Assembly: GCA_963740065.1 (NCBI GenBank)
Contig: CAVUCS010000001.1
Span: 496,001-560,000 of the forward strand
From: DASVDE01 sp963740065
GTDB lineage: Bacteria > Actinomycetota > Thermoleophilia > Solirubrobacterales > 70-9
Reading direction: 5' to 3'
Length of the DNA: 64,000 nt
Shown here: positions 48,308 through 56,370 of the stretch, piece after piece
Layout: every line of letters starts with the position of its first letter
How positions within the stretch are numbered: the stretch's first letter is position 1
Notes under the pieces: generated by a model
The model's input: the letters and a program-made list of their open reading frames with translations, nothing else
Told to the model about the DNA's origin: nothing
The model's database searches: none
Made by a program: the position numbers and the translations under genes

Positions 48308-50331
48308 CCGACACACCGGACACCCCAGACAACGAGGCGCAGCCGCTGCTGGGCGGGATCGACTCGCCCACCGACCTGCACGAGCTGAGCGATGAGCAGC
48401 TGCAGGGAGCGGCGCAGGAGATGCGCGCCTACATAATCGACACGATCGGGGAGATCGGCGGCCACTTCGGCGCCAACCTCGGTACCTGTGAGCTGGCGGT
48501 CGCGCTACACAGCCTGCTCGACTCCCCGCGAGACAAGATCCTCTGGGACGTTGGCCACCAGGCCTACCCGCACAAGATCCTCACCGGTCGCCGCGAGGCG
48601 CTGCCGACGATCCGCCAGTACGAGGGTCTCGCTCCCTTCTGCTCGATCTTCGAGTCCGAGCACGACATCATGGGCGCCGGCCACGCCTCGACCTCGATCG
48701 GCTACGGGGTGGGGCTGAAAGAGGCGATGCGCAAGGGCATCGGCGAGGACGGCAAAGTCGTCGCCGTGATCGGCGACGGGGCGCTGACCGGCGGCGTCGC
48801 CTACGAGGCGCTGCACGCGGCAGGTGGATTCCAGACTCCGATGGTGATCGTCCTCAACGACAACGGGATGTCGATCTCCCCCAACGTCGGCGCGCTCTCG
48901 CGTTACTTCAACCGGGTGCGGCTCAACCCACGCCTTTACCACGCCCGCGAGGGGGTGGAGGACCGACTGACCAAGCTGCCGCTCGGACTCGGCAAGCGGA
49001 TCGAGCGCCTCGGCCCGGAGATCAAGTCGGCAATCAAGGCCTACTGGGCGCCGGGCCTCTTCTTCGAGGAGCTTGACCTCGCCTACATGGGCGTGATCGA
49101 CGGCCACGACGTGCACGCCCTGCGCGAGGCCTTCCGCGAGGCGTTCGAAGCCGACCGCCCGGTCGTCGTTCACGTCCACACGGTCAAGGGCAAGGGTTTC
49201 GCGCCCGCCGAGGAGGGCGGTCTGGAGGGGATGGAGAAATGGCACGCGGCGAAGCCGAACTCAATCGTCAACGGTGCCCCGGCCTCTAAGCCCGTCCCGG
49301 TGAAGGAGTCCGATTCGCCCGACGCGATCGCGCCCGAGCGGCTGGAGAAACCGCCCGCCGTCGGAGCGCCGCCCCAGTACACGCAGGTCTTCGCCGATGC
49401 GATGGTCGAGGAGGCGCGCCGCGACGACCGAGTGATCGGAATCACCGCGGCGATGGCGGGGGGGACCGGTCTGCAAAAGTTGGCCGACGAGGTTCCCGAG
49501 CGCTACTACGACGTGGGGATCGCCGAGCAGAACGCGGTGCTGCTCGCTTCGGGGCTGGCGATCCAGGGCGCGAAGCCGGTCTGCGCGATCTACTCGACCT
49601 TCCTCCAGCGCGCCTACGACCAGATCATCCACGACGTTTGCCTGCAGGAGCTCGACGTCACTTTCGCGATGGACCGCGCCGGCTTGGTCGGCGACGACGG
49701 GCCGACCCACCACGGCGTCTTCGACATCTCCTACTTCCGCCCGCTTCCGAACGTCGTCGTGATGGCGCCGCGCGATGAGGCGATGCTGATCCATATGCTG
49801 CGCACCGCAATTGCCCACGACGGGCCCGCGGCGCTGCGCTACCCGCGTGGAGCGGGGGAGGGGGTTGAGCTTCCAGGCGAAGCGAGAGAGATCCCGATCG
49901 GCAGCGGCGAGCTGCTCAGAAGCGGCGAGCGGGTCGCGCTGCTCGGCTACGGCTACGGGGTCGCGGTGGCGCTGGAGGCGGCCGAGATCCTCGCCGGCCA
50001 CGACCTCAAAGCGACTGTCGCCGACGCCCGCTTCGCCAAGCCGCTCGACGAGGAGCTGCTCGAGCGGTTGGCGCTCAGCCACGACCTGGTGGTGACGATC
50101 GAGGAGAACGCCCTGCCGGGCGGCTTCGGCTCGGGAGTCCTTGAGCACCTCGAAGACGCCTTCGCCGACCGCCCCGCCGAGCGCGCCCGCGTCCTCCGGG
50201 TGGGCCTGCCGGATCGCTACGTGACCCACGGCAAGCCGGCGCTATTGCGCGAGGAAGCGGGCCTCACCGGCGAGTCCGTCGCCGACCGAGTTCTCGCCGC
50301 CCTAGGCGACCGCGAGCCGGTTGCCGGCTGA
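48304..50331 (+). CDS. dxs: 1-deoxy-D-xylulose-5-phosphate synthase
   Basis: The 675-aa thiamine-diphosphate enzyme has HFGANLGTCELAVALHSLLD, WDVGHQAYPHKILTGRR, the ThDP motif VIGDGALTGGVAYEALHAAG with NDNGMSISPNVG, and the C-terminal transketolase half: YDVGIAEQNAVLLASGLAI, AIYSTFLQRAYDQIIHDVC, then MDRAGLVGDDGPTHHGVFD. It makes DXP from pyruvate and glyceraldehyde-3-phosphate, the first MEP step. It overlaps ispA by 4 nt. Confidence 0.96.
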   Translation: MTDTPDTPDNEAQPLLGGIDSPTDLHELSDEQLQGAAQEMRAYIIDTIGEIGGHFGANLGTCELAVALHSLLDSPRDKILWDVGHQAYPHKILTGRREALPTIRQYEGLAPFCSIFESEHDIMGAGHASTSIGYGVGLKEAMRKGIGEDGKVVAVIGDGALTGGVAYEALHAAGGFQTPMVIVLNDNGMSISPNVGALSRYFNRVRLNPRLYHAREGVEDRLTKLPLGLGKRIERLGPEIKSAIKAYWAPGLFFEELDLAYMGVIDGHDVHALREAFREAFEADRPVVVHVHTVKGKGFAPAEEGGLEGMEKWHAAKPNSIVNGAPASKPVPVKESDSPDAIAPERLEKPPAVGAPPQYTQVFADAMVEEARRDDRVIGITAAMAGGTGLQKLADEVPERYYDVGIAEQNAVLLASGLAIQGAKPVCAIYSTFLQRAYDQIIHDVCLQELDVTFAMDRAGLVGDDGPTHHGVFDISYFRPLPNVVVMAPRDEAMLIHMLRTAIAHDGPAALRYPRGAGEGVELPGEAREIPIGSGELLRSGERVALLGYGYGVAVALEAAEILAGHDLKATVADARFAKPLDEELLERLALSHDLVVTIEENALPGGFGSGVLEHLEDAFADRPAERARVLRVGLPDRYVTHGKPALLREEAGLTGESVADRVLAALGDREPVAG

Positions 50332-50356
50332 GCTTGCACCAAAGCGCTCAATCGGT

Positions 50357-50362
50357 TAGCCT
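50357..50362 (+). promoter_or_regulatory. -10 box TAGCCT upstream of element copy A
   Basis: TAGCCT ends 6 nt before G50369, the first base of a 7-bp stem, so the predicted RNA would start exactly at the structured element. Confidence 0.45.
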
Positions 50363-50368
50363 GCCGCT

Positions 50369-50423
50369 GTCTCTTCTGGGGTTACTTCAGGGAGGAAGAG
50401 ACATCTCTATGTATGTGGATCCG
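50369..50423 (+). repeat. Element copy A, candidate structured RNA leader
   Basis: GTCTCTT (50369-50375) pairs with AAGAGAC (50396-50402) around the loop CTGGGGTTACTTCAGGGAGG. Alternatively AGAG (50397-50400) pairs with CTCT (50405-50408); the two stems exclude each other. The sequence from 50375 to 50423 recurs as copy B with point changes and a small indel. A GGAGG (50391-50395) sits in the first loop. Confidence 0.55.
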
Positions 50424-50529
50424 CACGGCAGGGGAATCCGTCGCGGCTTCCAAACCAGTCGTCGCGAACGAGTGCCGAAAGGCATGACTCGCGGCGCGCC
50501 AACAAAATTACCCAGGTCGCCTGACTGTT

Positions 50530-50667
50530 ATGGATGCCATCACACTGCTGGATGAAATTGAGATGTGGCTTGAGGGGTTGATCGCCGACCCTGTGGCACT
50601 CGCTGTGTATCGAGCGGAGAGCGTAGAGATCGAAGCGGCCTTCGACGTCTCGATGTCTGAGTGGTAG
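50530..50667 (+). CDS. Possible 45-aa acidic small protein
   Basis: ATG 50530 opens a frame giving MDAITLLDEIEMWLEGLIAD and an acidic remainder to TAG 50665. A basic open frame with plausible codon use continues one base over to TGA 50837 (VYWTEPDPTRGTEQAK, then TLRPKTLEELLRRCR). With one indel near 50665 the two would form a protein of about 100 aa. There is no homology that I recognise. Confidence 0.25.
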   Translation: MDAITLLDEIEMWLEGLIADPVALAVYRAESVEIEAAFDVSMSEW

Positions 50668-50868
50668 ACCGCAGCTCATCAGGCATGTCTACTGGACCGA
50701 GCCAGATCCGACTCGAGGAACCGAGCAGGCCAAGTCGACGCTCAGTGATCGCCTCGGTCGACCAAGCCGCCGGCTGGTCACGCTCCGCCCAAAGACGCTG
50801 GAGGAGCTCCTGAGACGCTGCCGAGTTCTCCTGCGCTGAGCCTCATAGCGTCCCCCCACAACAGAAAA

Positions 50869-50891
50869 CGCCCCTCCGGGGAGGAGGGGCG
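50869..50891 (-). terminator. Rho-independent terminator, minus strand
   Basis: CGCCCCTCC (50869-50877) and GGAGGGGCG (50883-50891) form a perfect 9-bp stem with loop GGGGA. On the minus strand it is followed by TTTT (complement of 50865-50868). It would end minus-strand RNA coming from about 51080. Confidence 0.6.
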
Positions 50892-50946
50892 CTATCTGGG
50901 GTTACTACAGGGAGGAGAGATATGTATCTCTATATATGTGGATCCG
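50891..50946 (+). repeat. Element copy B, candidate structured RNA leader
   Basis: The 52 nt from 50895 match copy A closely (TCTGGGGTTACT-x-CAGGGAGG and TATGTGGATCCG are identical blocks). Stem 1 is TATCT (50893-50897) with AGATA (50918-50922). The exclusive stem 2 is AGAGAT (50916-50921) with ATCTCT (50926-50931). The stem sequences differ from copy A but the pairing is kept. Confidence 0.55.
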
Positions 50947-51052
50947 TGGGAGGTAGGTGGGCTCTTGAGTGCCGCGGGCGCTCATCATGGGAAGTGATGG
51001 GGGCCATAGAGGCGGCGTTGAACCCAACCAAGAAGTCTGGTGATGTGTTCAT
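50930..51052 (-). CDS. Possible 40-aa minus-strand small protein
   Basis: ATG 51052 has an ideal Shine-Dalgarno GGGAGG (51059-51064) 6 nt upstream. The product MNTSPDFLVGFNAASMAPIT continues to TDPHI and a TAG at 50930-50932. A palindrome (51082-51095) lies upstream and a terminator (50869-50891) downstream, so a complete small transcription unit is possible. The last codons fall in element B, whose copy A also ends an open frame with DPH. No homologue is recognised. Confidence 0.35.
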   Translation of the reverse strand: MNTSPDFLVGFNAASMAPITSHDERPRHSRAHLPPTDPHI

Positions 51053-51233
51053 CGTCAACCTCCCTTGCATCCTTTAGGCAGCATACGAACGTATGTGCGA
51101 TTTTAGTGTGACTGGGGTCACAGACCTGTGCCAGTTCAGCAGGGAAATCGAAAATTCCGGTTAAAAAGCGGTTTTTCGGCCGAACGAATGGCTGCTCGGC
51201 GGCCGGACGAACGGCCGATTGGCGGGGCGTCTG

Positions 51234-51239
51234 TACCGT
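51234..51239 (+). promoter_or_regulatory. -10 box TACCGT for tlyA
   Basis: TACCGT is 7 nt before GTG 51247. Confidence 0.5.
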
Positions 51240-51246
51240 TCCAGCC

Positions 51247-52032
51247 GTGAAGAAGGCCCGGATAGACGCGGTTTTGGCGGAGCGTGGGCTGTTCCCGTCG
51301 CGCACGGCCGCCGCCGGGGCGGTGCGGGCGGGCGAGGTACGCATCGGTGGCGCCGACGGGCCGGTCGCGCTGCGGCCCAGCCAGCTGGTCGAGCCCGAGG
51401 CGGCCCTGATTGTCGACGAGGGTCGGCGCTTCGTCTCACGCGGGGGGCAAAAGCTTGAGAACGCGCTCGACGCGCTTGGGATCGACGTCAGCGGGCGCCG
51501 CTGCCTCGACGTGGGCGCCTCGACCGGCGGTTTTACCGACTGCATGCTCCAGCGCGGAGCGACGCAGGTTGTCGCCCTCGATGTCGCCTACGGACAGATC
51601 TCGCAGTCTCTGCGCGACGATCCACGGGTGACCGTGATCGAACGACTCAACGCTCGCGAGCTGGAACCGGCCGATCTGCCCTTCGAGCCCGAGCTGGCGA
51701 CGATCGACGTCTCCTTCATCTCACTGGAGAAGATCCTGCCCGCCGTGTCCCGTTGCCTGGCGCCCGGGGGTGAGATCCTGGCGATGGTCAAGCCGCAATT
51801 CGAGCTTGGCCGCGCCCGAGTCGGCAGGGGAGTTGTGCGCGACGCTGGCGATCGCCGCGAAGCGATCCTCGCGGTCGCCGGCGCCGCCCAGGAGATCGGC
51901 CTGCCGGTCACCGGATTCGCTTCGTCTGGCCTACCCGGGCCGAAGGGCAACCGCGAGACCTTCATCCGCTGCGGGGGCGAAAGCGAGCCGATCGATGACC
52001 TCAACGCGGCGATTCTGGGGGTCGAGATCTGA
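51247..52032 (+). CDS. tlyA: TlyA family rRNA 2'-O-methyltransferase
   Basis: The 261-aa protein has an N-terminal S4 RNA-binding domain (RIDAVLAERGLFPSRTAAAG) and an FtsJ/RrmJ-type methyltransferase with SAM loop CLDVGASTGGFTDCML, ATIDVSFISLEKILPA and AMVKPQFELGRARVGRGV. In mycobacteria TlyA methylates 16S C1409 and 23S C1920 and determines capreomycin sensitivity. It heads the block continuing with nadK. Confidence 0.94.
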   Translation: MKKARIDAVLAERGLFPSRTAAAGAVRAGEVRIGGADGPVALRPSQLVEPEAALIVDEGRRFVSRGGQKLENALDALGIDVSGRRCLDVGASTGGFTDCMLQRGATQVVALDVAYGQISQSLRDDPRVTVIERLNARELEPADLPFEPELATIDVSFISLEKILPAVSRCLAPGGEILAMVKPQFELGRARVGRGVVRDAGDRREAILAVAGAAQEIGLPVTGFASSGLPGPKGNRETFIRCGGESEPIDDLNAAILGVEI

Positions 52033-52092
52033 TGGCCTGTGTCGCCTTTGTATCGGTATGCGAAACAAAAGCGCCACAGAGGGGGTGGGCGC

Positions 52093-52944
52093 GTGGCTGA
52101 GCGAGTCGCCGGGCTCATCACTCACTCTCATCCGCCGGCTGCCACGGAGGCCGTCGCGATTGCCGTTGAGGCAGCGCGCGAGGCCGGCTGGCGGCTGGTC
52201 GCGACGCCCGGGGAGCTGGCCAAGCATGGCGAGGGCGCGGCGGGCATTGAGAAGGCGGATTCGCTCCCGCATCAACTGGACCTCTGCCTGGTGCTCGGTG
52301 GGGACGGCTCGATCCTCTATGCGCTGCGCCACTTCGCTCGGACCGGCGTTCCCGTCTTCGGCGTCAACTTCGGCACGGTGGGATTCCTCGCCGCGGTCGA
52401 GCGCGATGAGGCGGCGGTGGGGATGCGCCGCGCCCTCTCCGGCGAAACCGAGGCAATCGACCTGCCCGGCCTGGAGGTGACGCTGGATGGAGAGAGCCGC
52501 GTCGCCCTCAACGACGTCACCTTCGCCCGCCGCCCCCACGACAGGGTCGCCGAGCTGAGTTACAAGATCGCCGGCGAGGAGGTCGGCCACGTTCGCTGCG
52601 ACGGGCTTGTCGTCGCCACCCCGGTCGGGTCAACCGGCTACAACCTCGCTAACCAAGGGCCGATCCTCGCCTGGGGAGTGGAGGGCTACGTCGTTTCCTA
52701 CATCGCCCCGCATTCGCTGACCGCGCGCGCCCTGGTCGTTGCTCCGACCGACGTATTGCACGTCGGCAATGCGGCCGGCCGCGAGGCGGTCGACGTCGCG
52801 ATCGACGGCGAGCACGTCGGTGAGCTGGCCCCCGGGGACGCGCTGGAAGTTCGCTTCGCCAATGCCGTCGGACGTTTGGCTCAACTGCCCGGATCGAGCT
52901 TCTACCAACGCATACGCGAGAAGTTCGGCCACTTGGCCGTGTAG
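52093..52944 (+). CDS. nadK: NAD kinase
   Basis: The 283-aa enzyme contains the GGDG motif (LCLVLGGDGSILYALRHFAR), FGVNFGTVGFLAAVE, LNDVTFARRPHDRVAEL and the GDGLVVATPVGSTGYNLA-type motif 3, here CDGLVVATPVGSTGYNLANQ. It phosphorylates NAD to NADP. Start GTG 52093 is preferred to 52039 because the Rossmann strand begins just behind it. A strong terminator follows. Confidence 0.94.
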   Translation: MAERVAGLITHSHPPAATEAVAIAVEAAREAGWRLVATPGELAKHGEGAAGIEKADSLPHQLDLCLVLGGDGSILYALRHFARTGVPVFGVNFGTVGFLAAVERDEAAVGMRRALSGETEAIDLPGLEVTLDGESRVALNDVTFARRPHDRVAELSYKIAGEEVGHVRCDGLVVATPVGSTGYNLANQGPILAWGVEGYVVSYIAPHSLTARALVVAPTDVLHVGNAAGREAVDVAIDGEHVGELAPGDALEVRFANAVGRLAQLPGSSFYQRIREKFGHLAV

Positions 52945-52945
52945 G

Positions 52946-52987
52946 CGCAACGCAAAAGAGGGGTATTTGCCCCTCTTTTGCGTTGCG
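52946..52987 (+). terminator. 18-bp perfect hairpin after nadK
   Basis: Bases 52946-52963 are the exact reverse complement of 52970-52987, with loop TATTTG. The 3' arm contains TTTT but no terminal U-run follows. It separates the tlyA-nadK unit from the MFS gene; on the opposite strand it forms the same hairpin. Confidence 0.65.
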
Positions 52988-53010
52988 GGCGGGCCAGCGG
53001 GGCCCTTCGC

Positions 53011-53016
53011 TAGGTT
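53011..53016 (+). promoter_or_regulatory. -10 box TAGGTT for the MFS gene
   Basis: TAGGTT is 9 nt before ATG 53026. Confidence 0.5.
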
Positions 53017-53025
53017 TTGGGCCGC

Positions 53026-54525
53026 ATGGAGCGCAAGTGGTGGACCCTGGTTCTGATTTCGCTGGCGACGTTCATGTTGCTGCTGGACATCACGGTGGTG
53101 AACGTCGCGCTGCCGGACATCCAGCGAGACCTCAACGCCAGCCTCTCCAGCCTGCAGTGGGTCGTCGACGCCTACTCGTTGACTCTCGCCGCATTTCTCT
53201 TGACGGCGGGGTCGCTGGGGGATCGCCTGGGACGGCGCCGCGTCTTCTCGATCGGGTTCGGCATCTTCACCTTCGCCTCGTTCCTCTGCGGGATCGCCGG
53301 GGACCCGACCTTGCTCAACCTCGCCCGTGGCTTGCAGGGGATCGGCGGGGCGGCGATGTTCGCCACCTCGCTGGCCCTGATCGGCCAAGAGTTCCACGGC
53401 AAAGACCGCGCCACCGCCTTCGGCGTCTGGGGCGCGACGATCGGCGGCGCGGTGGCAATCGGCCCCCTGGTCGGCGGGTTGATTACCGAGCACCTCGGTT
53501 GGGAGTGGATCTTCTTCGTCAACATCCCGATTGGGCTGATCGCGATCGCGCTGACCGAGGTCCGCCTCGCCAACGTCGCCGCTCAGGATCCGGAGCGGAT
53601 CGACATTCCCGGCCTCGTCACCTTCTCGTTGGCGCTCTTCCTCTTGATCTTCGGCTTGATTCGCGGCAACCCGGAAGGCTGGGGAAGCTCTCTGATCGTC
53701 GGCTCCCTGGGGGGCGCTGTGGCGCTGATGCTGGCCTTTATTGCAATCGAGGCACGCAGCGATCACCCGATGCTCGACCTCGCGCTCTTCCGCAAACCCG
53801 CCTTTAACGGCGTCTCCGCGGTCGCCTTCGGCCTCTCCGGGGGGATGTTCGCGATGTTCCTCTACCTGACGATCTACATGCAGGGCGTGCTCGACTTCTC
53901 CCCGCTGGAGGCGGGTTTGCACTTCCTCCCTCTAACCGTTCTCTCCTTCATCGCCTCGCCGATCGCCGGCGCGCTTTCGCATCGGATACCGATCCGGGTG
54001 CTGCTCGGGGTCGGGCTCACCCTCGTCGGAGTCGGCCTCTTGCTGATGCATGGCGTCAATGCCGACTCGAGCGTCTCATCCCTGCTGCCCGGGTTTCTCC
54101 TGGCGGGCATTGGGATCGGCACCGCCAACCCCGGCATCGGCCAAGCGGCAATCGCCGTGGTGCCGGTCGAGAAAGCGGGGATGGGCTCGGGTATCAACAC
54201 GACGTTCCGGCAGGTCGGGATTGCGACCGGCGTGGCGTCGCTGGGGGCGATCTTTCAATCGCGGGTCGACTCGAAGCTGACGGAGTTGCTGCCGAACGCC
54301 CCGCACGGCCTGGCCGAGGTGGTCTCCTCAGGCGGCTCCCGCGCCGCGGCCGGCGCCGTGGCGCCCGGCCAACGCGCCGAGGCTACCCACGCAGCCACGG
54401 TGGCCTTCGTCAGCGGCTTCAACGAAATCCTCCTAATCAGCGCAATTCTCTCCTTCGTCGTCGCCGCGCTCGGCTTCCTCCTCGTCCGCCCTCGCGACTT
54501 CGTCCAATCTTCGGAGTCTGCGTAG
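53026..54525 (+). CDS. MFS drug:proton antiporter, DHA2 (14-helix) family
   Basis: The 499-aa protein has 14 predicted helices. DHA2 motifs are visible: LLDITVVNVALPDIQRDL in helix 1 (motif D1), GSLGDRLGRRRVFSIGFGIF (motif A) and the antiporter motif C region GGAVAIGPLVGGLITEHLGW. EmrB/QacA-type exporters remove lipophilic drugs or dyes. ATG 53026 is preferred to GTG 53017 because the predicted -10 overlaps the latter. Its TAG abuts the inverted-repeat element at 54527. It interrupts the otherwise actinobacterial-standard nadK-recN order. Confidence 0.92.
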   Translation: MERKWWTLVLISLATFMLLLDITVVNVALPDIQRDLNASLSSLQWVVDAYSLTLAAFLLTAGSLGDRLGRRRVFSIGFGIFTFASFLCGIAGDPTLLNLARGLQGIGGAAMFATSLALIGQEFHGKDRATAFGVWGATIGGAVAIGPLVGGLITEHLGWEWIFFVNIPIGLIAIALTEVRLANVAAQDPERIDIPGLVTFSLALFLLIFGLIRGNPEGWGSSLIVGSLGGAVALMLAFIAIEARSDHPMLDLALFRKPAFNGVSAVAFGLSGGMFAMFLYLTIYMQGVLDFSPLEAGLHFLPLTVLSFIASPIAGALSHRIPIRVLLGVGLTLVGVGLLLMHGVNADSSVSSLLPGFLLAGIGIGTANPGIGQAAIAVVPVEKAGMGSGINTTFRQVGIATGVASLGAIFQSRVDSKLTELLPNAPHGLAEVVSSGGSRAAAGAVAPGQRAEATHAATVAFVSGFNEILLISAILSFVVAALGFLLVRPRDFVQSSESA

Positions 54526-54526
54526 C

Positions 54527-54619
54527 GCCTATCGCGGTGGGTGGCGCGGATTTGGGGGACCACCCCTGAGGACGCTTTAGCGACCGGAAGGGGTGGTGGT
54601 GCCAAATCCGTGACAGGAC
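54527..54619. repeat. 93-bp imperfect inverted-repeat element, related ends to 37124-37238
   Basis: The outer ends are GCCTATCGCGG and CCGTGACAGG (8 of 10 bp pair). Inside, CGGATTTGG (54547-54555) and ACCACCCCT (54559-54567) are exactly complementary to CCAAATCCG (54602-54610) and AGGGGTGGT (54589-54597). Like the element after aroE it starts at a TAG stop codon. A terminator role is possible. Confidence 0.6.
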
Positions 54620-54647
54620 CCGCCGCGCCGGGTGCTAGAAGACTTGC

Positions 54648-56330
54648 GTGCTTCGAGAGCTTCGGATCGAGAACCTGCTGCTGATCGAAAGGGCCGAATT
54701 ACGGCTCGGCGAAGGACTGAACGCGATCACCGGGGAGACCGGCGCCGGCAAGACCGTGCTGGCGCACTCGCTCGATCTGCTGATGGGCGGGAAGGCGCGC
54801 CCGCAGATCGTCCGGCCCGAGGCCGAGGAAGCCTGGGTCGAAGGCGCTTTCGACTTGCCCGAGGGTTTGCTCGATGAGCCGGAGATGGCGGAGTTGGCCG
54901 AGCGGCTGCCGGTGGAGGCGGAGGAGGTCGTGCTGGGGCGCCGAGTTTCCGCCGGCGGGCGGACCAGTGCCTTCGTCGCCGGCCGCGCCGCTTCCGCCTC
55001 CGACCTGAAGCTGCTCGGCGGGCGACTGCTCTCCTTCTATGGACAGCACGAGCACCGCAAGCTGACGATCTCCTCGGCGCAGATGGAGATCTTGGACGGC
55101 TTCGCCGGGGCGGCGCACCTGGAGGTGCGGCGGAAGTACCGCGATGCGCACCGAGAGTGCGGGCATCTCGCCGCCGAACTGGCCGAGCTGCGCGAGCGCG
55201 ACGGTTCGCGCGAGCGGGACCTGGACCTGTACCGCTACGAGTTGTCGGAGATCGAGGAGGTGGCTCCCGACCCGGCCGAGAAAGCCGAGCTGGCGGCTGA
55301 GCGCGAGCGGCTGCGCCACGCCGAGGGGCTGCGCGAGGCCGCGGCGGGAGCGCATGCCGTGGTCGCCGGCTCCGACGAAGACGGCGGTGGCGCGGCGAGT
55401 GCCCTCGCCCAGGCAGAGGCACTGCTGGGGGGCGCCGCGGGGGTCGATGCCGAGCTCGACGCCGTCGCCGCGCGGATCAGCTCGCTCGCCGTCGAGCTGA
55501 GCGACGCGGCGTCGGGGTTGCGCGACTACGTCGAGGAGCTCGAGGCGGATCCCGGGCGATTGGCCACGGTCGAGGAGCGCCTCGACGCGCTCGACCGGCT
55601 GGAGCGCAAGCACGGCGGCAGCGTCGAGTCGGTGCTCGCCCATGCCGAGCGTTGCCGCGAGGAGATCGCGCGTCTGGAGAATGTCGAAGGGCGCGACGCC
55701 GAAGCGGCGGCCGCGCTTGCCGATGCCGAGCGCCTGCGCTCAGAACTGGGGCAGCGCCTCTCCAAAGGCCGCGCCAGAGCGGCCGGCCCGCTGGAGAAGA
55801 AGGTCGCGAAGGAGCTGGAGGGGCTGGCGATGCCCGGGGCGACTCTTGAGGTGGTTCTGGAGCCGCACCCAAATGGTTTCGGCGCCGGCGGCTGCGAGAC
55901 GGTCGAGCTGCGGGTGGCGCCCAACCCGGGCATCGACCCGGCGCCGCTGCGCGACGCAGCCTCCGGTGGCGAGCTGTCCCGAGTGATGCTGGCGCTCAGC
56001 GGGCTCGGCGCGGGGGGCGGCGCGGGGACGCTCGTCTTCGATGAGATCGACGCCGGGGTCGGCGGCAACACCGCGCGGGTCGTCGGCGAGCGGCTGCGCG
56101 CGCTTGGCGCCGGCCGTCAGGTCGTCTGCATCACCCACCTGCCCCAGGTCGCTTCCCTGGCCGAGACTCACTTTCGGCTGGAGAAGGACGTCGGCGGCGA
56201 GCGCGCCACGGCGACGGTGGAGCGGCTTTCCGGCGAAGGGGTGGTCGAGGAGATTCGCCGCATGCTCGGCGGCGAGCGCAGCGACGACGCTGCCACCCGC
56301 CACGCGCGGGAGCTGTTGAAGGCCGCCTGA
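54648..56330 (+). CDS. recN: DNA repair protein RecN
   Basis: The 560-aa SMC-like ATPase has Walker A in NAITGETGAGKTVLAHSLDL, the family segment LSFYGQHEHRKLTISSAQME, a long Glu/Arg/Ala coiled coil (about 150-360), the signature ASGGELSRVMLALSGL and Walker B GTLVFDEIDAGVGG, ending QVVCITHLPQVAS. It helps double-strand break repair. Start GTG 54648. It is the usual gene before steA in actinobacteria. Confidence 0.95.
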   Translation: MLRELRIENLLLIERAELRLGEGLNAITGETGAGKTVLAHSLDLLMGGKARPQIVRPEAEEAWVEGAFDLPEGLLDEPEMAELAERLPVEAEEVVLGRRVSAGGRTSAFVAGRAASASDLKLLGGRLLSFYGQHEHRKLTISSAQMEILDGFAGAAHLEVRRKYRDAHRECGHLAAELAELRERDGSRERDLDLYRYELSEIEEVAPDPAEKAELAAERERLRHAEGLREAAAGAHAVVAGSDEDGGGAASALAQAEALLGGAAGVDAELDAVAARISSLAVELSDAASGLRDYVEELEADPGRLATVEERLDALDRLERKHGGSVESVLAHAERCREEIARLENVEGRDAEAAAALADAERLRSELGQRLSKGRARAAGPLEKKVAKELEGLAMPGATLEVVLEPHPNGFGAGGCETVELRVAPNPGIDPAPLRDAASGGELSRVMLALSGLGAGGGAGTLVFDEIDAGVGGNTARVVGERLRALGAGRQVVCITHLPQVASLAETHFRLEKDVGGERATATVERLSGEGVVEEIRRMLGGERSDDAATRHARELLKAA

Positions 56331-56358
56331 CGCGGCCTGCGCCGCACGTTGGAGCGGT

Positions 56359-56364
56359 TAACCT
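56359..56364 (+). promoter_or_regulatory. -10 box TAACCT for steA
   Basis: TAACCT is 6 nt before ATG 56371. Confidence 0.5.
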
Positions 56365-56370
56365 GGGCCG

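Larger units (their letters stand above)
50332..51246. other. Gene-poor 915-bp region between dxs and tlyA
   Basis: No long convincing gene is present. The region holds a predicted promoter (50357), two copies of a 50-nt element (50369 and 50891), a minus-strand hairpin terminator (50869), small open frames, a 14-bp palindrome CATACGAACGTATG (51082-51095) and two similar 15-mers before tlyA (51178-51192 and 51201-51215, 13 of 15 identical). It is less GC-rich and less codon-structured than its neighbours. Confidence 0.6.

Noticed and set aside
50375..50946. Direct repeats as insertion-element borders or a CRISPR remnant
   Set aside because: Only two copies, diverged in a structure-preserving way, no transposase and no spacer pattern.
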